DNA of 59,093 nt, taken from Gymnopilus junonius (lineage: Eukaryota; Basidiomycota; Agaricomycetes; Agaricales; Galerinaceae). The notes below the pieces were generated by a model. It was not told where the DNA came from. It saw nothing but the letters and a program-made list of their open reading frames with translations, and ran no database searches. Positions 1 to 11,300 of the stretch are shown here, piece by piece. Each line of letters opens with the position of its first letter. Positions within the stretch are counted from its first letter, which is position 1. The stretch is taken from the NCBI GenBank assembly GCA_015501075.1, contig JADNYJ010000217.1, forward strand, positions 1 to 59,093, written 5' to 3'. The position numbers and the translations under genes are program-made.

Positions 1-489
1 ACCAGATACAAGTTGCTCCGCATTGCTCAACGTCGTCTGGTCCGTGATTCCTTCAAGACCGCAATTCATGCATTGCTGAAGACTATTGGCAATAGCAGGT
101 ACGCAAAAGCATGATGCATCGTTACACGTCTTTGCACGTCTCCATCAGATCCAGTAAAACGGGACAAACTTCTTTTCACTCACATTCGATGCCGTTTGGA
201 AGGGTCCGCAGGATGCTATGCACTGTTGTAAGCAAGGTCAGCTTCTACGATGTTTACCTATGGTAAACCATTACTTCTGGCGAGTACTCACTGATGATGG
301 TGTAGTTTGCCTTGGTAGAAGCATGTCAACAGAGCTGCGCTTCACCATTTCCAGTGCAGACCCAGACACTGCAAAGTAGAAAAATGGTGAATACTTCGCC
401 GTCTATAACATCTACTCAGGGGGGTAAACTTACTCACCTTGCCATACGCTCATAGCTAACGACAGGACAATGGAAAACCTGCAGTACAT
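1..489 (-). CDS. Small Cys-rich secreted protein, 5' part only (runs off left edge)
   Basis: This is the N-terminal part of a secreted protein whose remainder lies beyond the window. Exon 1 starts at the ATG ending at 489 and encodes MYCRFSIVLSLAMSVW, a signal peptide. It is followed by GTGAGT and a short intron. Later exons, spliced by eye, give CIASCGPFQTASN and then CNDASCFCVPAIANSLQQC. This pattern matches the complete paralogue at 5085-6121, where the same Cys spacing is seen. I found no frameshift in the visible part. The family is common in agaricomycetes as small secreted, often Ser/Thr-rich surface proteins, and no biochemical function is known to me. It lies antisense and head to head with lectin copy A, as the complete paralogue does with lectin copy C. 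Confidence 0.6.
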
Positions 490-1469
490 TTTATTGTTGG
501 TGGGTCCCTCAACGAAAGCCGTATGTTTGAGGGAAGGTTGGAAAGTTTAACAGGCTACCTTCCACCTGTGCTTAATAAATAATTCGGTTCTCGCATAAAA
601 ATTTCTTGGCGAAGGACTGAGCGCTGAGCGCTCGTCCCTTTTGATCCTTAACCGCTATTGCTGACCACGAGGCCACCTCGCCATCAATCTGGTACCCGCC
701 AAAGTCGAAGGGTGAGATCTTTCGCAAATTTCTTCTTCGCGATGAAAGGTCTTCTGCAGATTCTGTGCAGATCCCTACCCTATGAATGACCATCAAAGCA
801 ACCAGAGTGTTGGACTCAATCACTGTCGAAAATTAAGACAAGGAGCAATATTTTGGAAGGACCATCGTAAATGTGGCACCCTATTTGCACGGCCTAGGCA
901 CAGACTGTCGGCCTATATCATTCGATCACTGGTTGCCTTCCGGCCAGTCAGTGGAAAGTAATGTAGGTTTTTATTCATCTCTGACACTTACTTTCTCATC
1001 ATGTCCTAACTTACATTAACAAATGTGTGGATTACAGGTCGCTCGTCTTCCAAGGGAATCAAGTCATGCTTCGGAGGCTTATCTCTCAGCACCCACGTTC
1101 CTCGCTTTCAATAGAGGATGCTTCATTTCATGGTTAGGTGCGGAATATGTAGGTTTCTTCTTTTTTTAAAAGTTCATTCATAGTGGTCAACGTCAATGTA
1201 ATGTATGCTCGTTCAGACAGGGTATCCAAGCGCCGATACCTTCGTAATCGACGGTCTCGTCATCAGGTAAATATAACCTAATTTACAAAAGGTTCGTCCA
1301 CATTATTGACTCTGTCGCAGCTCTATCTACACGTAAATCGGGTCGCCGATCCGACCTCTTTTCTGTGCAATTAAGAAGAGGGCTATATAGCCTGACCTTA
1401 CGTCCTCACAGCCCACCGCAAGTCGAGTCGCGGCTTAACGCCTTAAGTACTAAAGCGGCAGGCACGACG
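490..1469. other. Intergenic, no gene seen
   Basis: About 1 kb between two divergently oriented genes. Short open frames here lack splice-consistent continuation or recognisable motifs. I see no RNA gene. Confidence 0.5.
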
Positions 1470-1812
1470 TGCGCTATATATAAAGCATGAATGCTTTCCG
1501 CTGATATCTGCCCGATGCCCTCACCCTCCCTAACCCGTAGCACTCGGAAGGCACAGAAGCCGCAACCCAGTCAAGTACGACGCCAAGAGCGGCGAAAAGC
1601 ATGGCTGCCGAAGTTTGCTTGACCTGGATGACGGCAAATCCTACCCACTTTTCTGATCCTTTGCGGTCTGGGTTGTATGACTTCGAAGGCCGCATACGAG
1701 CAAACTATGCACCGCTGAAGAGTGGGGAGAGAATACGTTAGTATCGGTAAGCCGTGAACTATTTAAACAAGAGATTCTCTACTCATTTACTCACAACCAA
1801 CAACTTGACGAA
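1470..1812 (+). repeat. Duplicated lectin upstream block, copy 1
   Basis: This stretch aligns with 7449-7778 upstream of lectin copy C. Both begin at a GCTATATATAAAG motif and share CGGAAGGCACAGAAGCCGCAA, an AAGAGTGG-rich part, and ATTTAAAC just before the start codon. The upstream region was therefore duplicated with the gene. The open frames antisense to it are parallel in both copies but have no recognisable product. Confidence 0.75.
1760..1767 (+). promoter_or_regulatory. TATA-like box of lectin copy A
   Basis: TATTTAAA lies about 50 bp before the ATG. The same motif occurs at a similar distance in copies B and C, and copy D has TATATAAA. Confidence 0.5.
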
Positions 1813-1813
1813 G

Positions 1814-2885
1814 ATGAAGATCTCATACGCTATCGCCGCCTCCCTCTTTGCTGCTGCAAAAGCCCAGTTCATAGGCGCTCCTAAAGCGGGTGCCACCCTA
1901 GTTCCTGGCCAGAACTTACAGTTCAAATTACAGGAGGTGTCAGCACCGTACGTTCAAATTTCATTACTTGGTTAAGACCAGTTATTCATTGACCTGTTCA
2001 GAGCCCGGCAGCAGGATTTGAAGAAGTCAGCCTGGTAATTGGTATCGTCGCCTGTGGAGCATCTCCGTGTCCAGTGCCATCTTCGACCTAGGCGAAGTTC
2101 TTCTCATAGGAAAATACGAAGCCATGGGCTCTTCCGGAGAATTCGACACGTTCGAAAACTTTACCTTTACTGTTCCTAATGATATATCGGGTGCAGCGTC
2201 AATCCAAGCTCAACTTGTCACCTTGACCACTCCACCAGTAAGTTTCGGTGCAAGACTTTAAGACCTTCATTATTTAATTCGCTGGGAAGGGGCATTCACA
2301 GCCAACATCGCTTACGATAGCGTCAAGGTTCAGGTTGGATCGGATCTTCAGGTTCAGGTTCATCCAGCTTGAATATCCACCCCAATTTCGATAATTCTAA
2401 ATGTGTGGGCATCCTTGGAGGAACCTACGCTGATGGAACCGCTGTTGACATGTATGTCAGTCGTCCAACTCATCTCAACTTACCTGACAGTCTTTAGCTT
2501 CGATTGTAATGAGTCCACCACTCAGAAGTGGCAATTGAATAACAATGCGATAACTTCAATCAACCCTGCGGATGGATCTCAATGGTGCATTGACTCTGGT
2601 GATCAATCGACTTGTAATTTTTTTTTCTGTGTCTGTTCAAACTCCGTCTCACCCTCCTGACAGGGACCAATGGCTTGAAGATGAAAATTTGGCAGTGCTT
2701 CTCCAACTTGCCTCAGCAAAATTGGACCTTCCTCACCGAGTCTGCCTCATCTGGTCTTTTCAAGCTGACTGGTTCTAATTTTTTGTTTGGACTTGACCAA
2801 TGGGGACAAGACCAATCAGAACGTCCTGCAGATTTGGACCTGCAGTGGCGACGAGAACCAGACGTGGTCCTTGACTTCTAGTTAA
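1814..2885 (+). pseudogene. Lectin family copy A, frameshifted (ricin-B-type secreted lectin)
   Basis: The start is MKISYAIAASLFAAAKA, a signal peptide followed by GAPKAGATLVPGQ, which is the family N-terminus. Alignment with the intact copy B shows the whole five-exon layout, including QKW, QNW and QTW motifs of the ricin-B beta-trefoil. The frame is broken at three places. One base is missing near 2080-2090, before LGEVLLIGKYE; one is missing near 2340, in the Ser/Gly linker; one extra T sits in the T run near 2778-2784. As written it cannot give a full lectin, so I call it a pseudogene. Because single-base indels recur across this window, an assembly error at one or more sites cannot be excluded. 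Confidence 0.75.
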
Positions 2886-3510
2886 TTCGTAACTCCTGCC
2901 ACATTGAGTATAAAAGCCTGCTTACAAGCCTACTCGGAGTTTGACCGTTTTAGTTACAATAACTTGCACTTAAAATTTTATTTGTGACTAGAATGCTGTT
3001 TTCACCGTAATAAAGACATAATCTGCTGTTCTCTTTAAATCTTGAGTTGGTCCTACAATTTGGATGCGACGGGCTCACCTCGGATAAAACGGACTAAACC
3101 AGCAAGTCAAGTTTATCCGAAGTGTGCTGCGTAACAGGACAATTCTTTGAAATTGATATCTTCCTAAAATACTATTAGGGCGCCGTGGCCACGGAATTAC
3201 GATCTATCCTTACAACCGACCATCGAAGTCCCGTCAAACGGCGAAATTATTCAAATCTTCACACCGCAACTGCCACGCCTAGAACGCCCAATGCAAGCAT
3301 TGAAAGGCCAGAGCTAGGCCTTCAAGGCTACTTAATTTGGATTCTTGACCGTGTAATAGCAGCGACACTACCCTAAGAGCTGGTAGTCATCGACTAGACT
3401 TTGGTCTGCCCAGGCGCTTTCTAACATCGCAGAATGTTATCCCTATTGGATAATCCCGACTTATTTAAATGAAGGCTCCTCCGTTTAGAATCGACAAAAC
3501 CTTACAGGAC
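2886..3510. other. Intergenic between lectin copies A and B
   Basis: Holds the presumed 3' end of copy A and the promoter of copy B. Apart from the TATA-like box I see nothing definable. Confidence 0.5.
3462..3469 (+). promoter_or_regulatory. TATA-like box of lectin copy B
   Basis: TATTTAAA, 42 bp before the chosen ATG. An upstream in-frame ATG at 3469 overlaps this box and would place extra residues ahead of the signal peptide, so it is unlikely to be the start. Confidence 0.5.
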
Positions 3511-4592
3511 ATGAAACTCTTATTACTCCTCACTTCTCTCATCGCTTGTGCTCAAGCTCAGTTTTCCATCGGTGCTCCCAAACCAGGCACTACTCTTGTC
3601 CCTGGTCAGGATGTCACGGTTCAGGTTATCGTGCCCATTTCCACCGTACGTTTAACTTTTTTATTGTGCAAGGGTCATTTGCTTAACAACATCTAGAGTG
3701 CTGAGGCAGGACTGGATGAAGTGGGACTGGTTATTGGCATCGTCTCTTGTGGGACATCCGCCTGTCCATTGCCATCCGCCGACCTGGGCGAAAATCTCTT
3801 CATAAGAAGATACGAGGGTCAGGGTTTAATTGGAAACACCCTTAATAGTTTTCAAAATTTCACCTTTGTTGTTCCCAACGACATATCTGGGACAGCTTCA
3901 ATTCAAGTTCAGCACGTTACCTTGATCACACCACCTGTAGGTCTTTTCCACAAGAATTAAAATCTTCAGACTAGGTTACTTACTCGACTGAAAAGCAACA
4001 TTCTTTCCCTGGCATACAATATGCTAGTGTTGGTGTTCAGGTCGGTCCGGGCTCTTCAGTTCCATCCACCTTGAATATCCACCCCAATGGTGATAACTCT
4101 AAATGCGTGGGCATTCTTGGAGGCGCTTTTGCAGACGGCATCCCCGTCGACGTGTACGTCACTATCTTACTGTTCCAGATACTTTGATATGAACTGAATG
4201 GTCTGTTTAGGTTCGATTGTAACGGTTCCAATACACAAAAGTGGCAATGGAACGCGAACACCTTAACTTCAGTTAACCCAGCTGATGGGTCACATTGGTG
4301 TCTTGATGCTGGTGATGAATCAACATGTGCGTCCTTTATTTTTACTACGCCACTTCTGTAGCTCACAGATTGAGTAGGGACTAATGGTCAGAAGATGAAA
4401 ATTTGGCAGTGCTTCCCCAGTTTACCCCAACAAACGTGGACAACCGTCACCACGTCCGGGACTATCAAAATAATTTCTGCCAACTTCTGCCTCGACCTTA
4501 CAAACGGGAACAAGACCAATCAGAATGTCTTGCAAATCTGGCAGTGTACAGCGAATGATGCAAACCAAATCTGGTCCGTGACAGCTAGCTAG
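3511..4592 (+). CDS. Secreted ricin-B-type lectin, copy B (intact)
   Basis: A secreted carbohydrate-binding protein of about 287 residues, from five exons: 3511-3645, 3697-3936, 3996-4153, 4211-4326 and 4378-4592. All junctions are GT-AG and the frame closes exactly. MKLLLLLTSLIACAQA is the signal peptide. The N-terminal module (about residues 20-130) carries GAPKPGTTLVPGQ, LVIGIVSCGTSACP and NFTFVVPNDISG. I do not recognise it with certainty; it could be an Ig-like cell-wall domain. The C-terminal half begins at SLNIHP-type sequence and has the three repeats of a ricin-B beta-trefoil, marked QKW, QTW and QIW. Such lectins bind glycans; whether this one is defensive or acts on the fungus's own wall cannot be told. 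It is the reference copy for the array. Confidence 0.85.
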
Positions 4593-5084
4593 TCAGAGAT
4601 GCACGGACTTTATTTCACCAGCACAGGACTTTACATTAGTTTTGCGCGATTTATAATTCGATAGACTTAATTACGCTTCAATATATTGAATAAATCCTTT
4701 CTACTTTGCGCTTCCTCCGATCACTACCTGCCCAGAGTATTTGATGGGGTAATAATTTGCGCCACCATTTCCATAATCGGAGAGAACGCATACTGACGGG
4801 AAGGTTGGAAACGACGAAAGAGTGAATCGACACACTCAATTGCCAGTGCATTTCAGCTTGAGGATCCAAATTGTCTTTGACAACATGACTTTAGGATTCT
4901 TTCTCAATCCTAGACATAAGACACGGCCAGTGCAACAAAAAGATAGAAAAAAGAGGGGCGTCGCCAACAAGTCGACGACGAATCACGATTGTCGAGGCTC
5001 TTGCCAAATACACGCAAATTCCATGCCATCCGCTTCAGCGCCGCTCAGCGCCGACGCGTCGATCATGAACGTTTACTAGCACTC
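4593..5084. other. Intergenic between convergent genes
   Basis: About 490 bp shared by the 3' ends of lectin copy B and the antisense Cys-rich gene. No further feature seen. Confidence 0.5.
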
Positions 5085-6121
5085 TTAACCGCAAATGCCA
5101 TGGACCTTGTAATCTCCCTGGAAACCACTGGACAAAGCCAAAGCATTATGAAAGCTATATAATATGAAACCTTGCAGCGGGACAGACGTTGACATCCTCA
5201 CAAATTGTAACCGTCTCAGATCGCTAAAACTAAGTATACCCAAGACGCCGCACATGGTCACCAATACGAAGTCGACAATTCCTCCTCTAGAACCTCTGCT
5301 CGTCAATCCACCAAACGTAATCGTGCCAGTGGAGCTTGTAGAAGGAGAGGTGGCCGTGGTCGAAGCGCCCGAATTACCCGAAGGACCAATAGTAATTTGC
5401 TGAATGGTCGTGGGCAGTGTAAAAGGAACATCTGGAGTCATAACGGTTGACGTGGCCAAATCGCTGGTGGTGAGGGAAGTTGAAGGCAAACTACCTGAAT
5501 GACTGGCAGTATTGGTAGCCGACAATGGAGTGGAGCTTGGGCCACTGGCTGTATTGATCGTCACACTGGGTATGGGAAACGTTCCACAGACGAGTTCGAA
5601 ATCTACAAGGGTGCCATCACGATCAGACACATACACATGCTGCCGACCACGAATGTGCGTACCAGATACAAGCTGTTCCGCCGCATTCAGCATAGTCGCA
5701 TCCGTGTTTCCTTCAAGTGCGCAATTTACGCATTGTTGAAGACTATTCGCGATGGCAGTTGTGCAGAAGCAAGCAGTGGTCGTACATGACTTTGGAGGGC
5801 TGCCGTCAGAGCTGGTAAATACAGGGCGAATTTTGGTTGACTCACATTTAACGCTGATTGGAAGGGTGTACAGGTTGCTGAACACTGTCGTAAACAAGGT
5901 TAGTTACATACACATTGATTCTAACGATTACTTACTGATGAGGTTGTGACCTGCCGAGGCAGAAGGACTTCAATTGTGCTGCGCTTCATCACCTGTAATG
6001 CAGACACTGCAAAAAATCAGTAAATACTCCTAGTTCAAGGGCTGAGGATTGAATGGATTCACTCACCTTGCCTTGCACTCAGAACCAATGAGGACAGAAA
6101 AATGGACACTGCACAGTACAT
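5085..6121 (-). CDS. Small Cys-rich, Ser/Thr-rich secreted protein
   Basis: Start ATG ends at 6121 and encodes the signal peptide MYCAVSIFLSSLVLSA; exon 1 ends at GTGAGT (6061-6066). Spliced by eye, the Cys-rich domain reads CSATCTPFQSALN and then CTTTACFCTTAIANSLQQC followed by VNCALEG. After another apparent intron comes DFELVCGTFP, then a long Ser/Thr-rich stretch (about 5400-5590). Near the C-terminus there is a hydrophobic segment around VDFVLVTMCGVLGILSF, which could be a GPI signal or membrane anchor. The exact 3' exon is uncertain because the open frame continues past this segment. The domain resembles other fungal Cys-rich surface modules of the CFEM kind, but I cannot assign it to that family firmly. 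Paralogues lie at the left edge and at 48.9 kb. Confidence 0.7.
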
Positions 6122-7448
6122 TTTATCACGTCGTTCGTAGGAATGGTTCAACAAAACGTCGCGGCTGCAGAATAAGGGGGCGTCAACGGTCAACAAACCA
6201 TCGACGCATACTCGGCTCTTATACTTAAGACTCTGCACAGCATCTGGTGCCTTGGTGGCTAGCCCGAAGCCAAGCCCTTTTAATTAAACGCCGATCCTGA
6301 CTCCTGAACGCCACAACCACAGTACGGCCTCCTTCCAAGCACTGCCAGAAGCTTCAAAAAGGGCACTCAACTTCTGCTTGGAGAAAGGTCTAGGGAACCT
6401 CCATTCCACATGCAAGGGATGTACACGAAGACAGTAGGTCAGTATTATTTTGATGAAATTCCGAACGCTCAGGGTCTGATTGACAGGACGGTCCATCCTT
6501 TTTTGTCTCTAACGGCCATATCACGAGGTCAAACGTAATGCGATGGGTGAGCTATGCGTCTTTCACAACATGTTCAATTTGACCAAAGACTTCTGCTGAT
6601 GAATTCAATACAGCCAGTAACCTTACTGTATTTGAAATTTGTTTTACACCACACCAGCATTCATTTCAAATCGACACCAGTTTACAACTGAACGTTATCA
6701 CTTCCTCTATTCTCGTGGTATAGGCTACGACAAGAAGTCAATGAAGATAATTCAGTCCTTCAATTCAACAGTTGGCGAATATTTGAACTGGATGTTATAT
6801 TCAGGAAGATCATTGCGAGGCGCCTGAGCCATACACAACTCATCTCGATCAATCACATCATCCGACTGCCTTCCGTTTCGAGGCAATGCATTTTACGACG
6901 CCACTGTTGCCGTATTTGACTGACGTGTCTCGGGAAGAGGAACTAATGACAATGCAATGCTCGGTTTATCTCAAGGAGCAAGTCGCCTCAGGGCTTAGAC
7001 CATCCTGAATGGGAGCATAATAATATCTAACACCCATGCTTATATTTGTGGTTTGGTACGATAATGCATTCTTGTTTTTCGTTTCTTGCAGCTAATTGAT
7101 CCCATGATATGCTCATATAGATCAAACCCCGAAGTTCCGTTTGTATCGTTCATCAAAAGTCCCATAAACAGGCAAGTACTGAGCCTTTATGAAAGGTTTA
7201 TCGCCGCTCTGAATATTGACTATCAAAGGATTGAACTTAGTCAGTGAATTAAGAGTGACGAATTCGACATCACGTGTTCTTCTCAATATCTTTGTTCAGG
7301 GTGCTAGTAGTTCTACTTCGTAAAATGGTCCATCTCACGTAACGATATTTTGGGTCCTCGCCAATTGAGGTGGATTTTAACTGGTTGGTCCAACCAAGGG
7401 TATTTGGCCGAAAGCGCCGGCTTAAATTCACCTTGTAAGTCGGTATGG
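6122..7448. other. Intergenic, no gene seen
   Basis: About 1.3 kb without a supportable gene. Open frames are short and unspliced. I see no repeat or RNA gene. Confidence 0.5.
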
Positions 7449-7778
7449 GTGCTATATATAAAGGTGGATGCCCTCCGCTGGCATGTGTCTGACACCCGTA
7501 GCGCTCGGAAGGCACAGAAGCCGCAATCCTGTCAAGCTCGATACCTAGAACAGCGAGAGACAAAGCAGCCGAAGTTCTACCTGACATGAACATCGGCATT
7601 TCATGCCCATTTCTCTGATTCTTTGTCGTTGGGGCCGTAAGGTTCTTGAAGGCCGCATGCGCGCAAGTCATACACCGCTAAAGAGTGGAGGAGGACACCA
7701 TTAGCATCGGTGAGTTATGAATTATTTAAACGAGAGATCATCTACTCCCTTAATCACACAACCAACAATTTGACAAAG
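7449..7778 (+). repeat. Duplicated lectin upstream block, copy 2
   Basis: Counterpart of 1470-1812, with the same order of motifs from TATATATAAAG to TTATTTAAACGAGAGATC. It places copies A and C as the closest pair by upstream sequence. Confidence 0.75.
7723..7730 (+). promoter_or_regulatory. TATA-like box of lectin copy C
   Basis: TATTTAAA, 49 bp before the ATG, as in copies A and B. Confidence 0.5.
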
Positions 7779-8154
7779 ATGAAGCTCATCTACGCTCTCG
7801 CTGCCACCTTCTTCGCTGCTGCCAAAGCCCAAATCAATGCTCCTAAAGCAGGTGCTACCCTCATCCCTGGCCAGAACTTTACAGTGCAATACTTCCAGGG
7901 CATCGACACTGTATGTTTGAATTTCATTCCAGGATAAATTACTTTGCTTAAAGATATGCTCAGAGCCCAGAAGCAGGATTGCTAGAAGTCAGCCTCGTGA
8001 TTGGTATCGTTGCCTGTGGAACGTCGGCGTGTCCACCTCCGTCTTCAAACTTGGGAGAGGTTCTTCTTATAGGACAGTATAAAGCCCAGGGTTCATTCAG
8101 TGGAGCATTCCTCACCGAATTTGAAAATTTCACTTTTACTGTTCCCAATGGTAT

Positions 8155-8162
8155 ATCAGGCA
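8155..8162. repeat. Target site duplication, left (ATCAGGCA)
   Basis: ATCAGGCA directly abuts the left end of the hAT element and is repeated exactly at 12537-12544. An 8-bp duplication is the hAT hallmark. Confidence 0.93.
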
Positions 8163-8184
8163 TAGGGTTGCCGAAGTTCAGTTC
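8163..8184. repeat. Left terminal inverted repeat of the hAT element
   Basis: Starts TAGGGTTGCCGAAGTTC; 22 bases match the reverse complement of the right end with no mismatch. Confidence 0.93.
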
Positions 8185-8335
8185 AGTCCAGTTCTCCGCC
8201 CATTTTGGAGAACTGAGAACTGAACTGCTAGAGATATGCCAGAACTGAACTGAGAACTGGACTGAACCTCAAAGAACCAGTTCTACCAGTTCAGTTCAGT
8301 CCAGTTCGCAGTTCGAACTGGTGAACTGTGAGATT
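8176..8335. repeat. Left subterminal motif array
   Basis: Dense, imperfect copies of CAGTTCAGTTC, CCAGTTC and the complement GAACTGAACTG, in both orientations. Probably transposase-binding sites. Confidence 0.6.
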
Positions 8336-8372
8336 CAAAAGAAAAATATATAAATTACATATAAAAATATAT

Positions 8373-11300
8373 CTAACTACTAATCTCAATATAGTTGCGT
8401 ACTTTATGAGCACCAGCCTCAATGGTAGCATCGAGGAAGCCAGATTTAAAAGCATCTTTGACAATCTGAGTCTTACCAAATAAAAGTGGGTCCATGCGAT
8501 TCCGATGAAGAGTATCAGTAATTCCGGCACCTGAAAAAGCTCTTTCCGATGCTACAGAAGAACCTTGAATGGCTAAATAGTCACGCGCAATCATAGACAG
8601 AGTCAGATACTGCTGAGAGTGATACTATGAATCATAGTTAGAAGGTTCAAAAGAGATAAATTTTTGATAACTTACACCCCACCATCTGATTGGATCTTCT
8701 GTATCTTCTCGAGGACTATTAACATAATCCAATAGCTCCTTCTGTGGATCAATAGCCAAGGACTCTTCAGATGATGTAGTGCTGAGTGAGGACAATATCC
8801 AGTTGGTGCCGTAACCCTTGAATGGAGTGGCAGCATCTAAAAGCAGTCAATATCACATTGAATAAAAAGACAGGAAGCTCACCATTTGTCTTGTTAGCAT
8901 TTGTAATTGATGGTGCCTTCAACTTCTTTGGGGGTTGGTAATAGGAATCAAACTACAAATTAATTAATAAGAGTAACCTTCTGACCTTAAAAAAACTTAC
9001 AGCATCTTTCAGAGATTCATAACCAGCTTCATAATAAACTTTGTCCCAATTATTTTTACAGTATTCAAGCTTGATCGACGGATGCAATGCTATCATGTAC
9101 AATTAGCGAGCTATATTAGAAAGAGAGAAAATAGGAAAGTGAACCAAGGCAGATGAAGTACGTGTCACTCTCATCGAGAGACATATACCACTTGCGTAAC
9201 TTGTCGAGGCCTTTTTCGATTGCTTGATGAACAGGCTCAAACTTGGCCTGTTTTATCATGATTTCCCACCGGCTTTGAAGCAACTCCAGGATGGGAATTG
9301 ACTTCCAAAGAGTGGGTTCTTTCTCTGATGAAAAAGATGCCTGAGCTGAGCGAGGTTCCTATATTGATAAAAGATCAGTAAGAAGCTTTATGAAAGAGCA
9401 AGCCACTTACCTCAAGAACTTCTTTGATTAAATATAAAATGACCCATTCATCCTCTTGGAGTGCATAGTCTGTGTACTTCTTGTTCTTAAGTTTCGGAAG
9501 CCTGTTATCAGCGAAGAAACAAAATTTTTCAATGGCCTATAGTTGATGTTAGTTACCATAAAATAGTTCAAGGAGAATAGCTTAACATACCATCTTGCAG
9601 TTTGTAAAGTGTTCGACGAGGTCATACATTGATCCCCATCGAGTTCGAATCCACTTGATGAGCTCCAGGATCGGAACTCCTTCAGATTTGCAGCAAGCAG
9701 CAAAGAACTGCTTTGCTTGTGGTGAAGCCCGGATCTATGATCAATTAGAAAGAAAAAAATTGTATTGAAGATAAAATACTACTAACCTGATTCACAAGAG
9801 TGAGTGTCTTCCCAAGAACATCGCCGGCGGTGAAGTCAACGATGTCATCGACCTCCACATCATCTGAGATGTCATTGAGTTTGGTCCAATCCAACACCCA
9901 AGTATCATCATCATCCTCCTCTTCCTCCTCATCATCCACATCCTCAACTGAAGCAGTATTGTTCTTTGTTGTCCTCTTGTTCTTTGGTGCCTTGGGATTT
10001 ACCGTCTCAATGAAAGCTTTCGCAGAGAGGTAAACGGTATGCTCCATGCACCTATAAATGGTCGGCATGCCATTCATGATGATAGAATGATAGACTTACT
10101 GAACGCGATGGTCTCGAGCTAACCACTCCTGAACAGAATCTGCATGGCAGCTGCAAGACAGTAAGGCCTTATCATTGGCTGTCGCATTGTCAGCCGTTGC
10201 CCAGCCAAGCTAAAGAAGTAAGAAAGAGTAAGTATTTGAGATGTATCAGACGGAAGTATGAACTTACTTTTTCCCTGATGTTATATTGGTCCAAAACTTC
10301 GACAATCTTCGCAGTGATGTTTGCCCACTGTGGCTCCCTTTGAGCTCTTCAACCCAAGGAGCTTCCTCCTCAGCTCCCACTCATTGGTTTCCCCACTGGT
10401 GCATCAATGTAGTGCACTGTAATCACCAAGTAAGGGTCGTATGCCTTTGAAGTCCAAGCATCAAATGTAGGAGATTTTGCCAGGCACAATCTAAATTCTA
10501 ATAAGCAAAGATTTCCAGTAAAGGTGATAGGAGTACTTACTTTGAACTCCTCTTTGAGTTGCCAAATAGCAAGATTCGCCTTTTCAATGACCTCCTCCCA
10601 TATCTTGGGTGCCAGTGATGGGGAATATCAGATTCTTGTGTGGCCGAATACTGGTACTTGAAGAGCTTTCGAAATGGTTTCTCTTCAACAACATGAAAGG
10701 ACTAGAAAAAGAATCATAAACAGCTTTAAGAAGAAAATATAACCAGCATATCTGATCACCTGAAATGATGAAGTCAAGGATATGTTCCAAGAGGCCTCCC
10801 TTGCTCCATTTGACATTTGGAGTAGCTTGTATGAACCCATCAAGATGTGTCTGCATAGTTGTATCTGAAGGCATATCTTCAGGATTGGGTAGCACATGCT
10901 CATTGGGCTTGATGCCCATTTTTTGACATATCTTCAGGTACATTTCCCATGAGTACCCCAGTTCCTGAAGGGAAGTATTAAGTATTAGTACATAACATAG
11001 ACCAGTATAAAAGACAAGGACTCTTACCAGCAGACATGTGTTCAGAGCATGCTATTATCACCTGAAAAGAAGCTATTCTTCTTGCTACAATCTATAGCAC
11101 TGAAAATTGAACCTGTAAGTAAAAAGTAATATGAAGGAGAGAGTGCTTACATACATCCTTTGCAGATATGACCCTTCTTTGACTTGTCCAATGCCTTATC
11201 TTTAAGTTCACCTGGCATGAACATCTCGCATATGTCTTGGGTGCGGGGATCTTCTCCTCGATGAAAGTGTTTGCGAGCTGGCTATAAACAGAGGTAAGTG

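Noticed and set aside
572..823. Similarity of ALSAQS- and VLSAQSS-containing minus-strand frames at 0.6 and 29.4 kb
   Set aside because: The match rests on a short GAGCGCTGAGC-like stretch; the rest does not align.
5085..5949. Several plus-strand frames opposite the Cys-rich gene
   Set aside because: The minus strand shows signal peptide, Cys motifs and splice sites; the plus frames show none of these.
9800..10033. Plus-strand Ser-rich frame in the hAT element
   Set aside because: It is the complement of the acidic EEEEEDDDD insert of the transposase, not a gene.
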